Shown here: one piece after another, positions 1 to 12,064 of the stretch | Position numbering within the stretch: position 1 is the stretch's first letter | Layout of the letters: each line of letters starts with the position of its first letter | Origin: Macrotis lagotis | Lineage: Eukaryota; Chordata; Mammalia; Peramelemorphia; Peramelidae | Direction: 5' to 3' | Assembly: GCF_037893015.1 (NCBI RefSeq) | Contig: NC_133662.1 | Coordinates: 205,673,004-205,737,003, forward strand | Length of the DNA: 64,000 nucleotides | Made by a program: the position numbers and the translations under genes | The notes under the pieces: generated by a model | What the model was told of the DNA's origin: nothing | What the model saw: only the letters and a program-made list of their open reading frames with translations | Databases searched by the model: none

Positions 1-290
1 ACCCCAGTAAACCCAGGAATCCAAAGAAAAAGTAAAAAAAAAATCCTTGTCCTCAAGCAACTTACATTTTCTTGGGAGATATATCATGTACATTAAGAGG
101 AACATAGAAAATACATCTAGGGTAGATGAAAGGTAACCTCAGGGGGAAGGCATTTAGAGCGACCTGTAAAGATCTCTTGCAGGAGATGGTGCTTAAAATA
201 AGTCTTGAAGGAAGTCAGAGATTCTAAGTGTTGGAGGTGAATAGGGAAAACATTCTAAATATCAGGGTTAACTAGAACAAATGTATGGAC
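1..290 (+). repeat. Old dispersed repeat remnant
   Basis: This stretch shares a recognisable layout with positions 34690-35220: a line about material supplied before an A-rich spacer, then a block reading gcaggagatggtgc followed by agtcttgaaggaag, matched at 34950-35000 by gcaaaaggtgggat and gagtcttaatggaag. The family is common in marsupial genomes, but I cannot name it with confidence. It has no coding potential, and the window edge cuts it on the left. Confidence 0.45.
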
Positions 291-299
291 AATTGAATT

Positions 300-2270
300 C
301 AACAATTTTTTTTTAATATTTTGAGTTAATCTTTAAACATCAATATAAAAACTAGTAGAATATTAATTTGGATAGAGCTTTCCAATGTGACATTAAGTTT
401 TTGGTATTGCTAAAAAATGCATAATTTAAAAAAAGAAATTTCATTATATATCACCAATGAAGAGTTAGAAAAACATTTCTACAAAATAGACAAGGTTTGA
501 AAATTGAGTCTTCATATATTGCTGCCCATTGGATACTCTGATACTTCACTTTAGCAATAGAACTTTTACAAATACCTCAAGAACAAATAATTTAGTTTGC
601 ACAAACTCCTCTAGTGGAAATTCTCTCCACTATTGAAGATTGCAACTTTTATAATTTAGTAGAAAAAGCTCTCTTAAGCTGTCTTGCCTTTTTATGTTTG
701 AGAAAAAATAGAAAACAATTAGATGAAAGGAACAAGTCTAGTTTATTAAGTATCTGTTATTAGCTAGAGACTCGGGCTGGTCACCTTGAGAAAGGGCAGA
801 ACTTTTTATTGATATTTGTTGGGAGAAACATTTTTCAGCCCTTGATGAGATGGGTACAATATAGAGTTTTAATTAGTCCAGGTTGCTTTAGATCCACAGG
901 TCTAATTCAAGACTATCTTCTGACTCAATGCTTAAGATTGATGATGTCTAAATTGCTTTCAGGGACAAGATGGAACATTTATCCATCTGAAGTACAAATC
1001 CCAGTACTTTGGTCATTTCATGAATTACTAATATATCAGGATCATAGACTTAGAGTTGAAAGAGACCTCAGAAGTCATTTCACTTTCCAGATGAAAGAGC
1101 CAACTAAAGACCCATCAAATGGAGAAGAGAATGCAGAGTCACTAAAGCTAAAGTAGTCGAGAGTTACTTGGAAGATGAGTTCTGTAGTTGTAAATACTAT
1201 AACAAGAAGGAGGGTATAAAATGGTCACTGGTTTCAGTGTTGGGATATTATTAATGACTTTTATGAAGGTAATTTCAATATTTTAAGTTGACACATTGTA
1301 GGAATGAACATAAAGAAGGAAATATATGTGGTGAATTCAGATCACTTATTTGACAACCTCTTACATCATGAACAACAAAATGTTATAGCTAGAGAGAAAA
1401 AGTAAAGTCAAAGTTTATCTTATCCATATTAACAGTCTCTAATGTAAGCTTGGATCACATATTTGTTATTATCAGTTCATAGAAAGTCTGCAAGTTCTAA
1501 ATAATGTGCACTCTCAGAAGATGGGGAAAGATGTCTTAAAATGTCAGCTTTTGAAATATAACCCAGAAAGTCTCAAGATAAAATTAATGAAATTAGCTGC
1601 TTGCATAAGTACCCATCATAAGAGACAATTTGTGAATAAATGTGTCCTTAATGAAACAAATGTGCTTCCAAATTTCTTAAAAAAATTTAGAGATCCTGAA
1701 AAACCCTAACTAGGAGATGAAAATGCAAGAAATGCAAGATAAATATCTTATAATTAATTATAACTTTTTAAATATAATGTCATAACAGAAGAGTTATAGT
1801 CTACATGGAATGTAGCAAAAAGAAAACCAGAGTAATAACTTACAGATATGACTCTCCAGTATTCTCTAGGGGAGTGAATATTCAGATTCTAATGGCTAGT
1901 GCCTATTACAAAGAAGAAAAATCTTCCTGAAATGAAGAAAAACAATTAGTCATCTTAATGAATTGATGAAAATTCACTTAAAAAATACACAACTCAAGAA
2001 CTGTGCTCATAAAATAGCCTTTTAATCAATAATCTGTGCTTGTGAATGAACTTCCTTACTAGATGGACTGTGTCCTGGAAAAGCAAGCAAACTAATTTTT
2101 AAAAAAGCTTATAACAATCATTTTATCTGATAAATGTTACATTCTAAAGTAAGGAATTAGTATTCTATTTTAGAAGTTGACCTGTTATGAAATAATTCCT
2201 GTGATTCACTTAACCAGATCCCAATAAAGCACATAAGTAATTAAATATGAATTGCTGAATCTAGACCCAT
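300..2270. other. AT-rich stretch with no recognised feature
   Basis: I see no gene, RNA or named repeat here. The longest frame, 809-1156 plus (115 codons), has no domain, no coding bias that I can see and no recognisable relative. A second frame at 1506-1709 is likewise featureless. The sequence may hold repeats too old to recognise by eye. Confidence 0.5.
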
Positions 2271-2276
2271 GATGTC

Positions 2277-2336
2277 AAGACTCTTTTTCTCTCTGTCTCT
2301 GTCTGCCTCTCTCTTCCTCTTTCTCTCTCTCTCATA
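2277..2336. repeat. CT-rich simple sequence
   Basis: An imperfect pyrimidine tract built of ctct and ctgt units, without a perfect long run. It has no coding meaning. Confidence 0.7.
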
Positions 2337-2487
2337 TACACTCTCATCTTTTATTTATAATACTTTTAAATATTGTGAAACTAAAAAAAACAGCAATATA
2401 AAGATCAGAGATCAGAAAAAATGAAGTCATTTACTTAGTAGTATACTTAGCTGTTACTATACTGAAAATCTTATATGTCTGTTGCCT

Positions 2488-2760
2488 TCAAGGAAAAAAA
2501 TCAGCCTGGTATTTAAAACCTTCAATAATTTGACCTCCTACTTTTTTTCATCTTATTTCATATTATATTTGTTCCATTCAATTTGTTCTGTCATTTGGTC
2601 CACATACACATTCCATATCCTGTACAAAAAAAGTCCTCCCTGTCTAGGATTATTATCTTTAAAACTTAGTTCAGGTGCTACCTCCTAAATGAAAATGATT
2701 CCTGCATTGACATTTTATCTACTTAACATTTCATTGTATCTGAATTTCTTTTTTCTTTCT
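2488..2760 (+). mobile_element. L2-like LINE 3' end fragment
   Basis: The order of blocks follows the 3' end of CR1/L2-type LINEs in sense orientation: a segment about cttcaataatttgacctcct, then text around ttagttcaggtgctacctcc followed by aaatgaaaatgattcc. It is strongly diverged and stops in a T-rich tract. The L2 assignment is from memory of the family, so the exact subfamily is open. Confidence 0.5.
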
Positions 2761-3048
2761 TTCTTTTTTGGTATTTTCTTATGTTTGTATTGGAACTTGC
2801 AGAGTACCAGATTATCAAACCAAGAGACACTAAAAAAGTTTGTTCTGGGATATGCCCAGATCACCTAACTTATAGGCACTCTATGTCCCTTATCACATAG
2901 CCTCCTTTGCTTGACTCCATTAACTGGAACAAACTATCTATAAATTGGTCAGGCTGGAATATATATATTTTTCTCATTCTTGCCTATTCTTTCCTGTTGT
3001 ATCCAATTCACCCATAGCATGAACTGAACTGATAAGAGGGGAAGAGTT

Positions 3049-3217
3049 GGGGTGGCTAGGTGGCACAGTGGATAGAGCACTGGCCCTGGAGTCAGGAGGA
3101 CCTGAGTTCAGATCTGGCCTCAGACACTTAATAATTACCTAGCTTTGTGGCCTTGGGCAAGCCACTTAACCCCATTGCCTTGCAAAAACCTAAAAAAGAA
3201 AACAAAAAACAAAAAAA
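3049..3217 (+). mobile_element. WSINE1-type tRNA-derived SINE
   Basis: Full-length copy. It starts ggggtggctaggtggcacag, carries a pol III A box (agtggatagagcactggc) and B box (gagttcagatctggcc), and ends in an A-rich tail. A 13-bp target duplication with one mismatch flanks it (3036-3048 and 3218-3230, gaggggaagagtt against gagggaaagagtt), which fits L1-driven insertion. Confidence 0.9.
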
Positions 3218-3219
3218 GA

Positions 3220-4300
3220 GGGAAAGAGTTATCCTCCCCTGCTTTCATTTTCTTTTATGCTTGTTCTGAGAAAGGAAAATGGGATGGGTGTCTTTGTATC
3301 TTCCTGTTTTGTTTAGGTGCTAGTGATAACATATACACCAGAGTTCATGCTATAGATCCCACAGGGAATATTAGTCAATCTGGCAGGGAAGCCCTAAGAA
3401 GCAATGGTGTCTAAGAATTGAGCCTGGGCTGGGGAAGTATTTGGACTTGGAAGTGGGCTGTGTTTTATAAAAACAAACAAACAAAAAAAGCTCTGAGCTT
3501 ATGTCTTTTGTGCTTTTAAGAAACTAAGGTGGTGCCGTAGATTATTCTCCCCACATATTGAGGGAAATAAGTTTATATGTTTGTGATTAAACTTTTGAAG
3601 TAATTATTTTCCTGTAAAAACCTCACCCAACCCTTTTTGACTAAATGGAATTGGGATACAGGAGACCCCTTATACCTGAGTGAATACCATTGGTGGACTG
3701 GAGCCATTTTGCATGGAGCCCAGACAGCCCAGCTTTTTAAGAGTACCTTAGAATTCTGGATTGAAATATACAACACTCAGACTTTATAGACTGATTTTAT
3801 TTCTATATCCTAATTTTTCAATACTCACTATATCTTTTCCATGTAACTACCTACTTTAGATGTCTACCTATGCTTCAGTGTAAATATGTTGATTTTCATA
3901 TTTATTTTTTATAATAGACATCTAATTGCAATGTATGAAGTGATATGATAAATACTTTTCACAAATGAATAATGTATAGAAAAAGGGTAGTTGAAAAACC
4001 TGAATGAGGTTTGTGAAAGAAGAAAATAAAAGCAAAGAATATATATTTCTTTTTTAACTGCTTAGTAAAATGACTTATACATAGAGAATACTTAAGATAT
4101 GCTCATTGATAATGATGATATTTCCAAATTTTTGGTTTGTTCTATAAAGCTCAGTATTATAAGCATTTGAAAGACTCTATCATGAGGAGGAAGAATTTAC
4201 CTTTTTATTCCTTACTTCAGAGAGCAGAAGCAATGAAATTTTCACATTTGCAGAGCTGTTAATTCCTTCCTCTTTCAGATTACCATTTACTCTGTATATA
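3220..4300. other. Unassigned AT-rich sequence apart from the 97-bp repeat
   Basis: Apart from the element at 3614-3710 I recognise nothing here. The frame at 3145-3414 plus starts inside the SINE and is a chance frame. Confidence 0.45.
3614..3710 (-). repeat. Unassigned 97-bp element, copy A
   Basis: Aligns without gaps to 5059-5155 (copy B, same strand) with about 11 mismatches in 97 bases. On the minus strand both copies sit in open frames with the shared peptide core QWYSLRYKGSP followed by QFHL. A TATAAGG string lies inside, so an LTR fragment is possible. I cannot name the family. Confidence 0.6.
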
Positions 4301-4305
4301 CTGCA

Positions 4306-4348
4306 AATATATATATATATATATGTATAAATATATTATATATATGTA
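4306..4348. repeat. AT/TATG microsatellite
   Basis: An imperfect run of at and tatg units, including about ten consecutive at repeats near 4307-4325. Confidence 0.8.
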
Positions 4349-4369
4349 TATGCCTACTTTCATTCTCTT

Positions 4370-4530
4370 ACTCATTAGAATGTCTCTTGAGAGTAAGATC
4401 AGTTTTTTTTCTTTTTATCTTTTGTCTTCCTTTCTTCTCCTGTTTTCCCCTCTTCCCCTCCTTCCCAATCTTAGCACAATACCTATTTTATATGAACACT
4501 TAAATACTAATTGAGTGATTGTCTGCCTAT
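4370..4530 (+). mobile_element. L2-type 3' tail fragment
   Basis: Shows the L2 tail layout: tagaatgtctcttgagagt, a pyrimidine stretch, tcttagcacaatacctattt, then a ttaaatactaattgagtg end. The fragment is old and short. Confidence 0.45.
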
Positions 4531-5058
4531 TTAGGGGCTTATTTACTAATCTAGAGCTACTTGAAAAGGGGAATCAGTTCTCTTGGGAGGAAGTGAATTC
4601 CTTTTTATTTCACTCCAGATAAATTCTAACAAGGAATGCTTTAGAGAAGATATTTATTCTCATTTGGATAGATCTATTTGACCTCTGAGCCTCTTTCAAA
4701 CTCTGTGATTCTATGATTTTATGTTATAAAAATTACTTTCATTCCCCACCAGCATTATTTTCTTATCAATATTTCTCTTATGGCAATATTTGATCTAGTG
4801 GGCAAAAGGTCTACACAGACAAACAAATCTCCTGTCCTCTGTCTCCTGTCTACTGATTCTTTCTTGACTTTGCCACAAAGGCAGATTTGACAAGAAAACA
4901 TGTTTTGAGCTCTATGGATAAAAGTCACTGAATAACTTTGTGCTAGATGCACATTCAAAGGGAGTCAGTATGAACTGGTATAAAATATTCTGCCTCTACA
5001 ATCTGCTTCTGAACCCCTTTTCTTTTGTCCTCATTGTGGAGATGAGTTTCTGAGACCC

Positions 5059-5155
5059 GTAAAAACTTCATCCAACCCTTATTGGCTAAATGGAACTGGA
5101 ATGCAGGAGACCCCTTATATCTGAGTGAATACCATTGGCAGGCTGGAGCCATTTT
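5059..5155 (-). repeat. Unassigned 97-bp element, copy B
   Basis: The gap-free partner of 3614-3710, about 89% identical, same orientation, 1.4 kb away. The minus-strand frame over 4955-5182 repeats the peptide core QWYSLRYKGSP with QFHL. Whether these are two insertions or a local duplication is not settled, because the flanks outside the 97 bp do not match by eye. Confidence 0.6.
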
Positions 5156-5159
5156 CAGG

Positions 5160-6030
5160 GAACCTAGGATGATTGGAAACAAAAGACCTTCAAATAGACA
5201 ACTGTATTAATGATTTCTGTTTTTGTTGTCTTTCATCCAGTGAGGAAAAGGGCCCAGAAAAATCTTTTCAACTATAAAATTCAAGAGTAGGCTCAAATCA
5301 AGATCCTATAATGATTGCATATTCCTAGTCTTGAAGAAAAACTGTAACACTTGTTTAGCTATAGCTGTGGAAAGCATAAGAAATCTTGTGGAAGCACAGG
5401 TAAGAAGATGGAAAATCTAATTTGTACTAAGTATTCAGCTGACTCTAATTATCAGGAATCCTTTTGACTTTAGAGCATCATAAGCAAATGTGATGAAAAA
5501 TCATTTGCCATGGGCTCTCTTGCTTATCCTATTAGGTTACTCCTGTTGCTGAATAATTATCAATATCCAACCTCTCAGATTTGAGAAGGAAGCAAGTTCC
5601 AAGCAATAGATAACTGTTCTCTGTTTTGCAATAGATAACTAGTTCTGTTTGCCTTGTAAAGGATGACCTTGCTAAAGATGATGTTTTATTAGAATCTCCT
5701 TCATTGATGAGATTTTTGTTAATGTACAATGTCCCTGAACCTGCCCTTTCCATCAACACCCCACCAACTTTAAAAATAAAAAAGAAACAACAAATTAGTT
5801 AAACCCCTTGCTATTAATTATGTAGATAAGAAATCAATTGGACTTTTGTTCCTTGTTTGGTGCGATTTGTTTCTGGACTAGGCCTGCTCTTTCATTGGTC
5901 TGAAATAGTTCTAAATGATATTGAGAGGCTAAAGGACTTGCAAAAATTACAGAAATGCAAGACATTAACCAAGGCCTTTCTGAGTGACTTTACTATCAAC
6001 TTTTCTTCTCTGTCTATATTATTTCATTGA
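5160..6030. other. Unassigned sequence
   Basis: No gene, RNA or repeat recognised. The minus frame at 5532-5759 shows no domain. Confidence 0.4.
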
Positions 6031-6034
6031 TAAT

Positions 6035-7075
6035 TTCTGCTCCCATATCATCACTATACTGATTATCTCAGTTCTACTTATACCACCTTAATCTCTCTGC
6101 TGAACTCCTCTCTAACTGCCTATTAAACATCTCAAACTGGATTTCCTATAATGACCTTAAACTCGATATGTTCAAAACCAAATTATCTTCCCCCCCCCAC
6201 CCCAACAAACTTGCTTAACAAAGGCCCCACCTTCCTCCCAGTCTCCCATGATCACAATCTAGGTATCATCCTTAACTTCTCAGTCTCTCATCTCCCATAT
6301 CCAGTTTATGGCAATGCTTATTAATCTCACCTATGCCACATCTCTTTAATGTATCTCTTTCTCTCTGATCCTGCCACCCACCCCCCCATACTGACTCTTA
6401 TCTCCTCATACCTGGATTTTTGCAATAGCCTACTGTTTGGTCTATGCCCTTTTGTTCATTTTCCACTCTGACTATCAAAGTGATCTTCCTAAAAGTACAG
6501 GTCTGACCATGTCACTTCTCTATTCAATGAACTTCAATGACTTCCTATTGACTCTAAGATCAAATAAATATAAAATCCTTTGTTTGGATTTAAAAGCCCT
6601 TCATAACCTGCCTTCTTATTACTTTTCCTTTCTTCTTATGCCATACTCCCCTCCATATACTCTGCAATCTAGTGACTTCGGCCTCCTTATTCTTCCTTAA
6701 ATAAGACACTCCATTTCTTGACTCCTTATGGCTGCCTCAACCCATACAGACTTCCATATCTGCAATTCTCTCCATCTTCAATTCTGCCTCTTGTCTTTAC
6801 TGATTGCTTTTAAGTCTCAGCTCAAAATTACCTTCTGTAAATAATGACTTCCTGGTCTTCCTTAATGTTAGTGACTGTCCTATCAGATTATTTCCAGTTT
6901 ATCATATGTATATATGGCTTGAACATTGTTGCATGCATGTTGCCTCCATCCATTATCTCCCTCATTATACCAAGCTGTCTTTGATGACATGTACATTTGC
7001 CTTTCTTTGTATCTTCAGCACTTAGAACAAGGCCTATCACAGTTGATTCTTAATCAGTTCTTGTTGAATTGATCT
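6035..7075 (+). mobile_element. L2-type LINE, 3' third, sense
   Basis: A long, diverged L2-like copy. Landmarks in order are a segment with ctcaaactggatttcc, aaaagtacaggtctgaccat then gtcacttctctattcaatga, aaaagcccttcataacctgc, ttttaagtctcagctcaaaa, and a terminal segment cttcagcacttagaacaagg ending gttgaattga. This is the reverse-transcriptase C-terminus and 3' UTR layout of mammalian L2. The frames at 6437-6700 and 6804-7025 are decayed parts of it. Confidence 0.75.
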
Positions 7076-7079
7076 TATT

Positions 7080-7905
7080 TCCATTAGAAATTTGTTAAGA
7101 AAACTCATTCTGGTATAGAACATTCATAGGTCTTTGGCCATATGAAGCTAATTGTTTGGGTGAATAATAGATCTATGATGGAGACTTTTTGGGGAAGAAG
7201 AATATTGCTTTTCAAAATGAATTTAAAAATGGACTCATTGCCTAATATTTATTAGTGCCCAAATAAATTCAAAGTATTATTTAAGGGTACAAATATATTC
7301 TGCAATGGAATATTCTAGGTGAAAGTATAAATCAGTAAATTGTAACAATGGCAGAGAATATTGTTTATACTCCATAACACATGTCTATTACCCTCCTTCC
7401 TCTAATGTCATTTTAGTATTCAATGATTACAATTATAATAAATCTAAGTTTCTGAAACTTCATTGTTAACCTGAAAAAATATATTAATACTATATAATCA
7501 TAATACCAACCTAATGCTATATATAATAATACTAACCTAAATATTTTTTGGGAAATAATCACTGGACTTCAAAAATCTTAATTTCATAAGAAAGAAATTA
7601 TGTGAGTTGATTTGCTTTTTTTATTTCTAAAGGATTTAATTTTCTTGGTTTTTCAAAGTTTTCTAATACTACTTCTATCCAAGGATGTAAAAGATAGATT
7701 TCAGACAGAAGATATGCAATGAAATTAATAATGCCCATCTTTATAGAGTCTTATTATATCATGTCAAAATTCTGGAGTTCAAAATAGTCTCAGATTTCAA
7801 GTCCATGATCTACTGAAATAATAAATCCCCACAACTCTCCCCAGAAACAAGTACTTTAAGACATTCAATTTCATTTTTAGATAGCTGTAATCAGTAAATT
7901 AAAAC
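7080..7905. other. Unassigned AT-rich sequence
   Basis: No feature recognised on either strand. Confidence 0.4.
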
Positions 7906-7911
7906 TAACCA

Positions 7912-8150
7912 GAAGGTAGGTGGCTCAGTGGATAGGGAGAAGTACCTAGAACTGAGAAAACCTAAATTTGCACCCTGAATCTTGAATTGATATGGCAATT
8001 CTATGAAGAAATCATTAAACTATCTTTGTCTCAATATCTTCCTCTGTCAAATGAAGATAATAATCTATCTCTAATAGTTATGAGGATAAGAGGAGTTAAT
8101 ATAAAGAAAATGCTTTGCAAAACTTGAAATACTATAAAATGCTATCATCA
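7912..8150 (+). mobile_element. MAR1/MIR-type SINE, degraded
   Basis: Begins aggtaggtggctcagtggat (tRNA-like head) and follows the CORE-SINE order: a pyrimidine stretch like tcaatatcttcctctgtcaa, aatgaagataataat, then a tail aaaatgctttgcaaaacttg. Heavily diverged, so older than the WSINE1 copies. Confidence 0.65.
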
Positions 8151-8235
8151 TCATTATCATCATTTTCATATCATCAACATTATTACTTATTTTGAACCAA
8201 CATTCTTTATTCCATATCTTAAATATTTTGATTCT

Positions 8236-8495
8236 AGTTGAAGAAGCTAGGTATTGCAGTGAATAGAGCACTGAACTTAAGAGTGAGAAGACCTGAGTTC
8301 AAATCCACCTTAATATACTTACTAGTTAATTGATTTCAGGCAAATCATTTAAACTGTTTCCCTCAGTTTCCTCCATTATAAAATGGGAATAGAAACAGCT
8401 CTTACCTCCCAAGGTTGTTGTGAAGATCAAAAGAGATAATATTTGTAAGGCACTTAGTACAGTGGCAGAGATATAGTAGGCACTATATAAATGGG
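8236..8495 (+). mobile_element. MAR1/MIR-type SINE, nearly full length
   Basis: A tRNA-like head (gcagtgaatagagcactg, B-box-like gagttcaaatccacc) is joined to a CORE-type body (cctcagtttcctccattata, aaatgggaat, ttgttgtgaagatc) and an L2-like tail (gcacttagtacagtggcaga, taggcactatataaatg). This is the best-preserved older SINE in the window. Confidence 0.75.
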
Positions 8496-8835
8496 TTTTT
8501 TCCCCCCTTTCCTTCTGTTCCCTATTTCTTTCTTCTCTGGTCAAGAACACATCTTACATGTGAAAAACATTCAGATAACTGAGGAGAACAACTATATTAC
8601 TTTGTTATTCCTTCTCTTTTCTATGCCAAATATTCCCAGTCTTCTCTGGCATCCTCTAGTGTCATGACCTTAACTTGCCCTCTCCTCTGGACATTTTCAA
8701 GTTTTTCAATCTCTCTTCTGAAATATGAAACCCACAAAAGGAGAGGGCATTTTATAGATTACCTGACCTTGGGATATACCAGTCAAATTTTCACCTCACT
8801 TATTTTAACATTGACTTTTGTCCATTCTTTTTTTT

Positions 8836-8975
8836 TAAGTGAGGCAGTGGGGTTAAATGACTTGCCAAAGGTAACACAGTTGGTAATTATCAAGTGTCTG
8901 AGTTTGGATTTGAACTCAGGTTATTTTGACACCCAGGTCAGTACTCTATCTACTACAACACCTAGCTGCCTCCTT
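8836..8975 (-). mobile_element. Older tRNA-derived SINE, minus strand
   Basis: Reads as the reverse of the tRNA-type SINEs: a T-rich start, ggggttaaatgacttgcc, gtaacacagttggtaattat, aagtgtctgagtttgg, and an end near cacctagctgcc. More diverged than the WSINE1 copies. An RTE fragment follows directly. Confidence 0.65.
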
Positions 8976-8977
8976 GT

Positions 8978-9560
8978 CCTTCATTTCCAAAGAGGACAAA
9001 AATGACTTCAGTATGTTGTAGTCAAGTTAAAGTGTATCTGACTATGGCTCAAGTCTATATGAACTCAGAATGCTCTACGATATGGGTTGGGCACAAATAG
9101 TCCATAACAACATTTGTAGTGTAGATGTCTTGAAATTTGCACCTCATGTTTCTTCTGAGCTATTCCAATTCTGCTTTGCTCATGGAACAGAGAATCTTCT
9201 TTGATATGAACACATTATATTGTCTGGTCAGTGTCTTCCATGTCTCACAGTCCATTCCAGAATTCTTCAGAGGAACCTGGAGAGTAGATTTTTTTCTTTT
9301 TCTGTCTATCTACTTTGCATAAGTTCTCCATAGAATAGTCTTTTTAGGAAAATACACATTTGGCATTCAAACAAATTAGTAGAGTTTGAATGCTTGGAAG
9401 TTTATTTTGAGAAAGGACTTCAATGTCTGATATCTTAGCTTGCCAGGTGAAATTCAGAATAAAATAAAATCATGCACCAACTCTGTCTCTACTTTAGTCT
9501 TGGCTTGTAGCCTTTTCATTTTAAATCATTTATCATCAGTGTGGTAGCTAACTTTGATGG
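8978..9560 (-). mobile_element. RTE-type LINE, 3' end, minus strand
   Basis: The minus-strand 3' end reads toward tttgtcctctttggaaatga followed by aggac, a shared terminus of marsupial RTE LINEs and their SINEs. Further up the minus strand, 9440-9560 translates to a decayed reverse-transcriptase segment with the core KRLQAKTKVETELVHDF. Stops and frameshifts are frequent. Confidence 0.55.
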
Positions 9561-9589
9561 TTTCTTTATCTTTGTTGAAGACTTCTGAC

Positions 9590-9790
9590 AACGTAGATCC
9601 TTCACATGCTAGGTGGTCATCTACCTGAGAGCCAGTGTGATTTCAGAAAGGGTCAAAGCATGGTCAATATGGTGTTTTCTGCCTAACAAATTCCAGAAAA
9701 ATAGCAGGGCCAGAACAGAGGTCCAGATACAATGTTTGTAGATTTGGAATGACACTTGTATGCCATACAGGTTTCACAGGTATACAACAA
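9590..9790 (+). mobile_element. RTE-type reverse transcriptase fragment, plus strand
   Basis: Translates on the plus strand to LPESQCDFRKGQ then VNMVF and, after stops, TMFVDLE, the N-terminal part of an RTE-clade reverse transcriptase (the FVDL motif carries a catalytic Asp). It has the opposite orientation to the pieces on either side. It may continue at 12425-12600. Confidence 0.6.
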
Positions 9791-9837
9791 TGAGGCTCTA
9801 TAGAATTCAGTTTGGTAGTTGATCTATTACTTCTTCT

Positions 9838-9960
9838 CTACCATAATTTCCTTTGGAATCTCCTAAACACTTGAGCTAGCTCTGACAATTCATATATCAA
9901 CTTCATTATCCATGTGTACAAGTCTGCCAAGGTAAATAAACTTATCCATAATATCTAAAA
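9838..9960 (-). mobile_element. RTE-type fragment, minus strand
   Basis: The minus strand translates to a motif like KFIYLGRLVHMDNEVDI, the C-terminal region of RTE-type ORF2. Its order relative to 9440-9560 is wrong for one intact element, so the locus is rearranged. Confidence 0.5.
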
Positions 9961-10095
9961 GTTATCAGTGTTGCATTCATTTACACAAATTTGACCATGT
10001 AATAGGGCATAAAGCCTCACAATCGGATGCAGAAAAAAGGTTATATTAAATACATCCTTTTTAGAAGATTATACAATTAAAAATTACTTGTAATA

Positions 10096-10243
10096 TGAGT
10101 GGCTAGGTGGCACAGTGGATAGAGCACTGGCCCTGGAGTCAGGAGTGCCTGAGTTCAAATCTGACCTCAGACACTTAATAATTACCTAGCTGTGTGGCCT
10201 TGGGCAAGCCACTTAACCCCATTTGCCTTGCAAAAACTTAAAG
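10096..10243 (+). mobile_element. WSINE1-type SINE with perfect target duplication
   Basis: Full-length copy with clear A box (gtggatagagcactggccct) and B box (gagttcaaatctgacctc). The flanks are a perfect 17-bp duplication (10079-10095 and 10244-10260, aaaaattacttgtaata). It sits inside the L1 endonuclease region, so it is younger than that L1. Confidence 0.95.
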
Positions 10244-11915
10244 AAAAATTACTTGTAATAAAGAGCCATGGAAAGACAGACTACTGCTAAAGAATGAGTG
10301 GGTCAAATAGCAAATCATAGAAACATCAATAATTTCATCAAAAAATTGCAATAATGAGACCACATAACAAAACTTATGGATTGAAGCCAAAGTAATTCTT
10401 CAGGGAAATTTTATATCCCTGAATGCATAAATGAGTAAAATAGAGAAAGAAGAGATTAATGAATTGGACATGCAACTAAAACCAAATTGAAATTCTGAAA
10501 AGCAAATGACAGATTAATAAAATTGAAAGTAAAAAAACAATTTAGCTAATAAATAAAATAGAGAGCTAATTTTATGGAAAAACAAGAAAAAATAGACAAA
10601 TCTTTGGTTAATTTGATTTAAAAAAAGAAAGAAGAAAACAAAAAATACCAGTATCAAAAATGAAAAGGTGAATACATCACCAAGAAAGAGGAAATTAAAG
10701 CAATAATGAGGATCTATTTTACCCAACTGTGTTACCAAAAAAATCTGATGATCTAAATTCAGGTAAATATTTACAAAATTGCCCAGATAAACAGAAGAGG
10801 AAATAAAATACTAAGGGAAAACTAAGGAAAACAAATAAAATGATAAGGAAATTAATGAAAAATACAAAGGAAGGTGAAGCTTTATGAGATTTAAAACTTT
10901 ATTTTTAAAGTGGCAATCACAACAACTATTTGGTTCTCTCTTGAGAAACAGAGTAGTGAATCAGTGATAGATTAGTTACACAAGACACAGTAGTATATGA
11001 CCGTAATAATCTATTGTTGAATAAACCGAAAGATTCCTGTTTCAGGGATAAGAACTCACTATCTGACAAATACTGCTGGAAAAACTGGAAAATAATATGC
11101 ACAAATTGGGCAACATTTCACTCCCTTATTTCAATATGAGTTTAAAATGAATACATGATTTAGGCAAATTAGAACAAGGAATATCTCACCTATCAGATCT
11201 ATTGAGAATGGAAGAATTTATGATCAAATATGAGATAAAAAACATTATGAAATACAAAATAGATCATTTTGATTACATTAAATTAAAAAGTATTGTTTTG
11301 TTTTGTTTATTTTTACAAACAAGGCCCAAGCAAGCAAGCTTAGAAGAAAATCAGAAAGCTGGGGATAAAGGATTCATTTCCAAAATATATATAGAACCTA
11401 AATGTATAAGAATACAGGTTATCCCACAAATGACAAATTATCAAAGGATATGAACAAGCAGTTTTTACATGAAGAAATTAAAGTTACATATAATTCCATA
11501 GGGGGAAAAAATTTTAGATCACTATTGATTAGGGAAATACAAATTAAACAACTATGAGGTACCACCTCATAACTATCAGATTGACTAATATAAAAGAAAA
11601 GGAAAAAGACAAATGTTGGAGAAGAAATGGGAAAACTGGAACACTAAATCATTGTTGGTAGAATTATGTATCTCAAAGAACTCAACAAAAAGGAAAAGGA
11701 ACCATATGTACATAAAGCTAGTGAATTAGGGGAAGACCCTTCATTTGGGGAACTATTTATAACAACTTATGGTATAAGAATGTAATGGAATTCAATTCCA
11801 TAAGAATATTGTTCTATAAGTAGTGATGAGAGGGTAGATTTCAAAAAATATCTGGGAAGACATGAACTGATATTGTTCATGAGCAGAATCAGAACATTGT
11901 ACATGATAACAGCAA

Positions 11916-12064
11916 CCTTGGGTAGCTAGGTAACACAGTGGATAGTGTCCTGGCCCTGGTGTCAGGAGGACCTGTGTTCAAATCCAACCTCAGACACTCA
12001 ATAATCACCTATCTGTGTGACCTTGGGTAAGTCACTTAACTCCATTGCCTTCTTAAAAAAAACG
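11916..12064 (+). mobile_element. WSINE1-related SINE, diverged
   Basis: Same architecture as the other copies (ggtagctaggtaacacagtg; gtgttcaaatccaacctcag; a ctgtgtgaccttgggtaagt segment) but with more substitutions. Inserted in the L1 3' UTR between gataacagcaa and a second cagcaa, a short target duplication. Confidence 0.8.

Noticed and set aside
809..1156. 115-codon frame
   Set aside because: No domain, no recognisable relative, no supporting signals; the length is expected by chance in 64 kb.
10096..10243. tRNA-like A and B boxes at this and similar sites
   Set aside because: They belong to tRNA-derived SINEs. The anticodon arm and acceptor stem of a true tRNA are not present.
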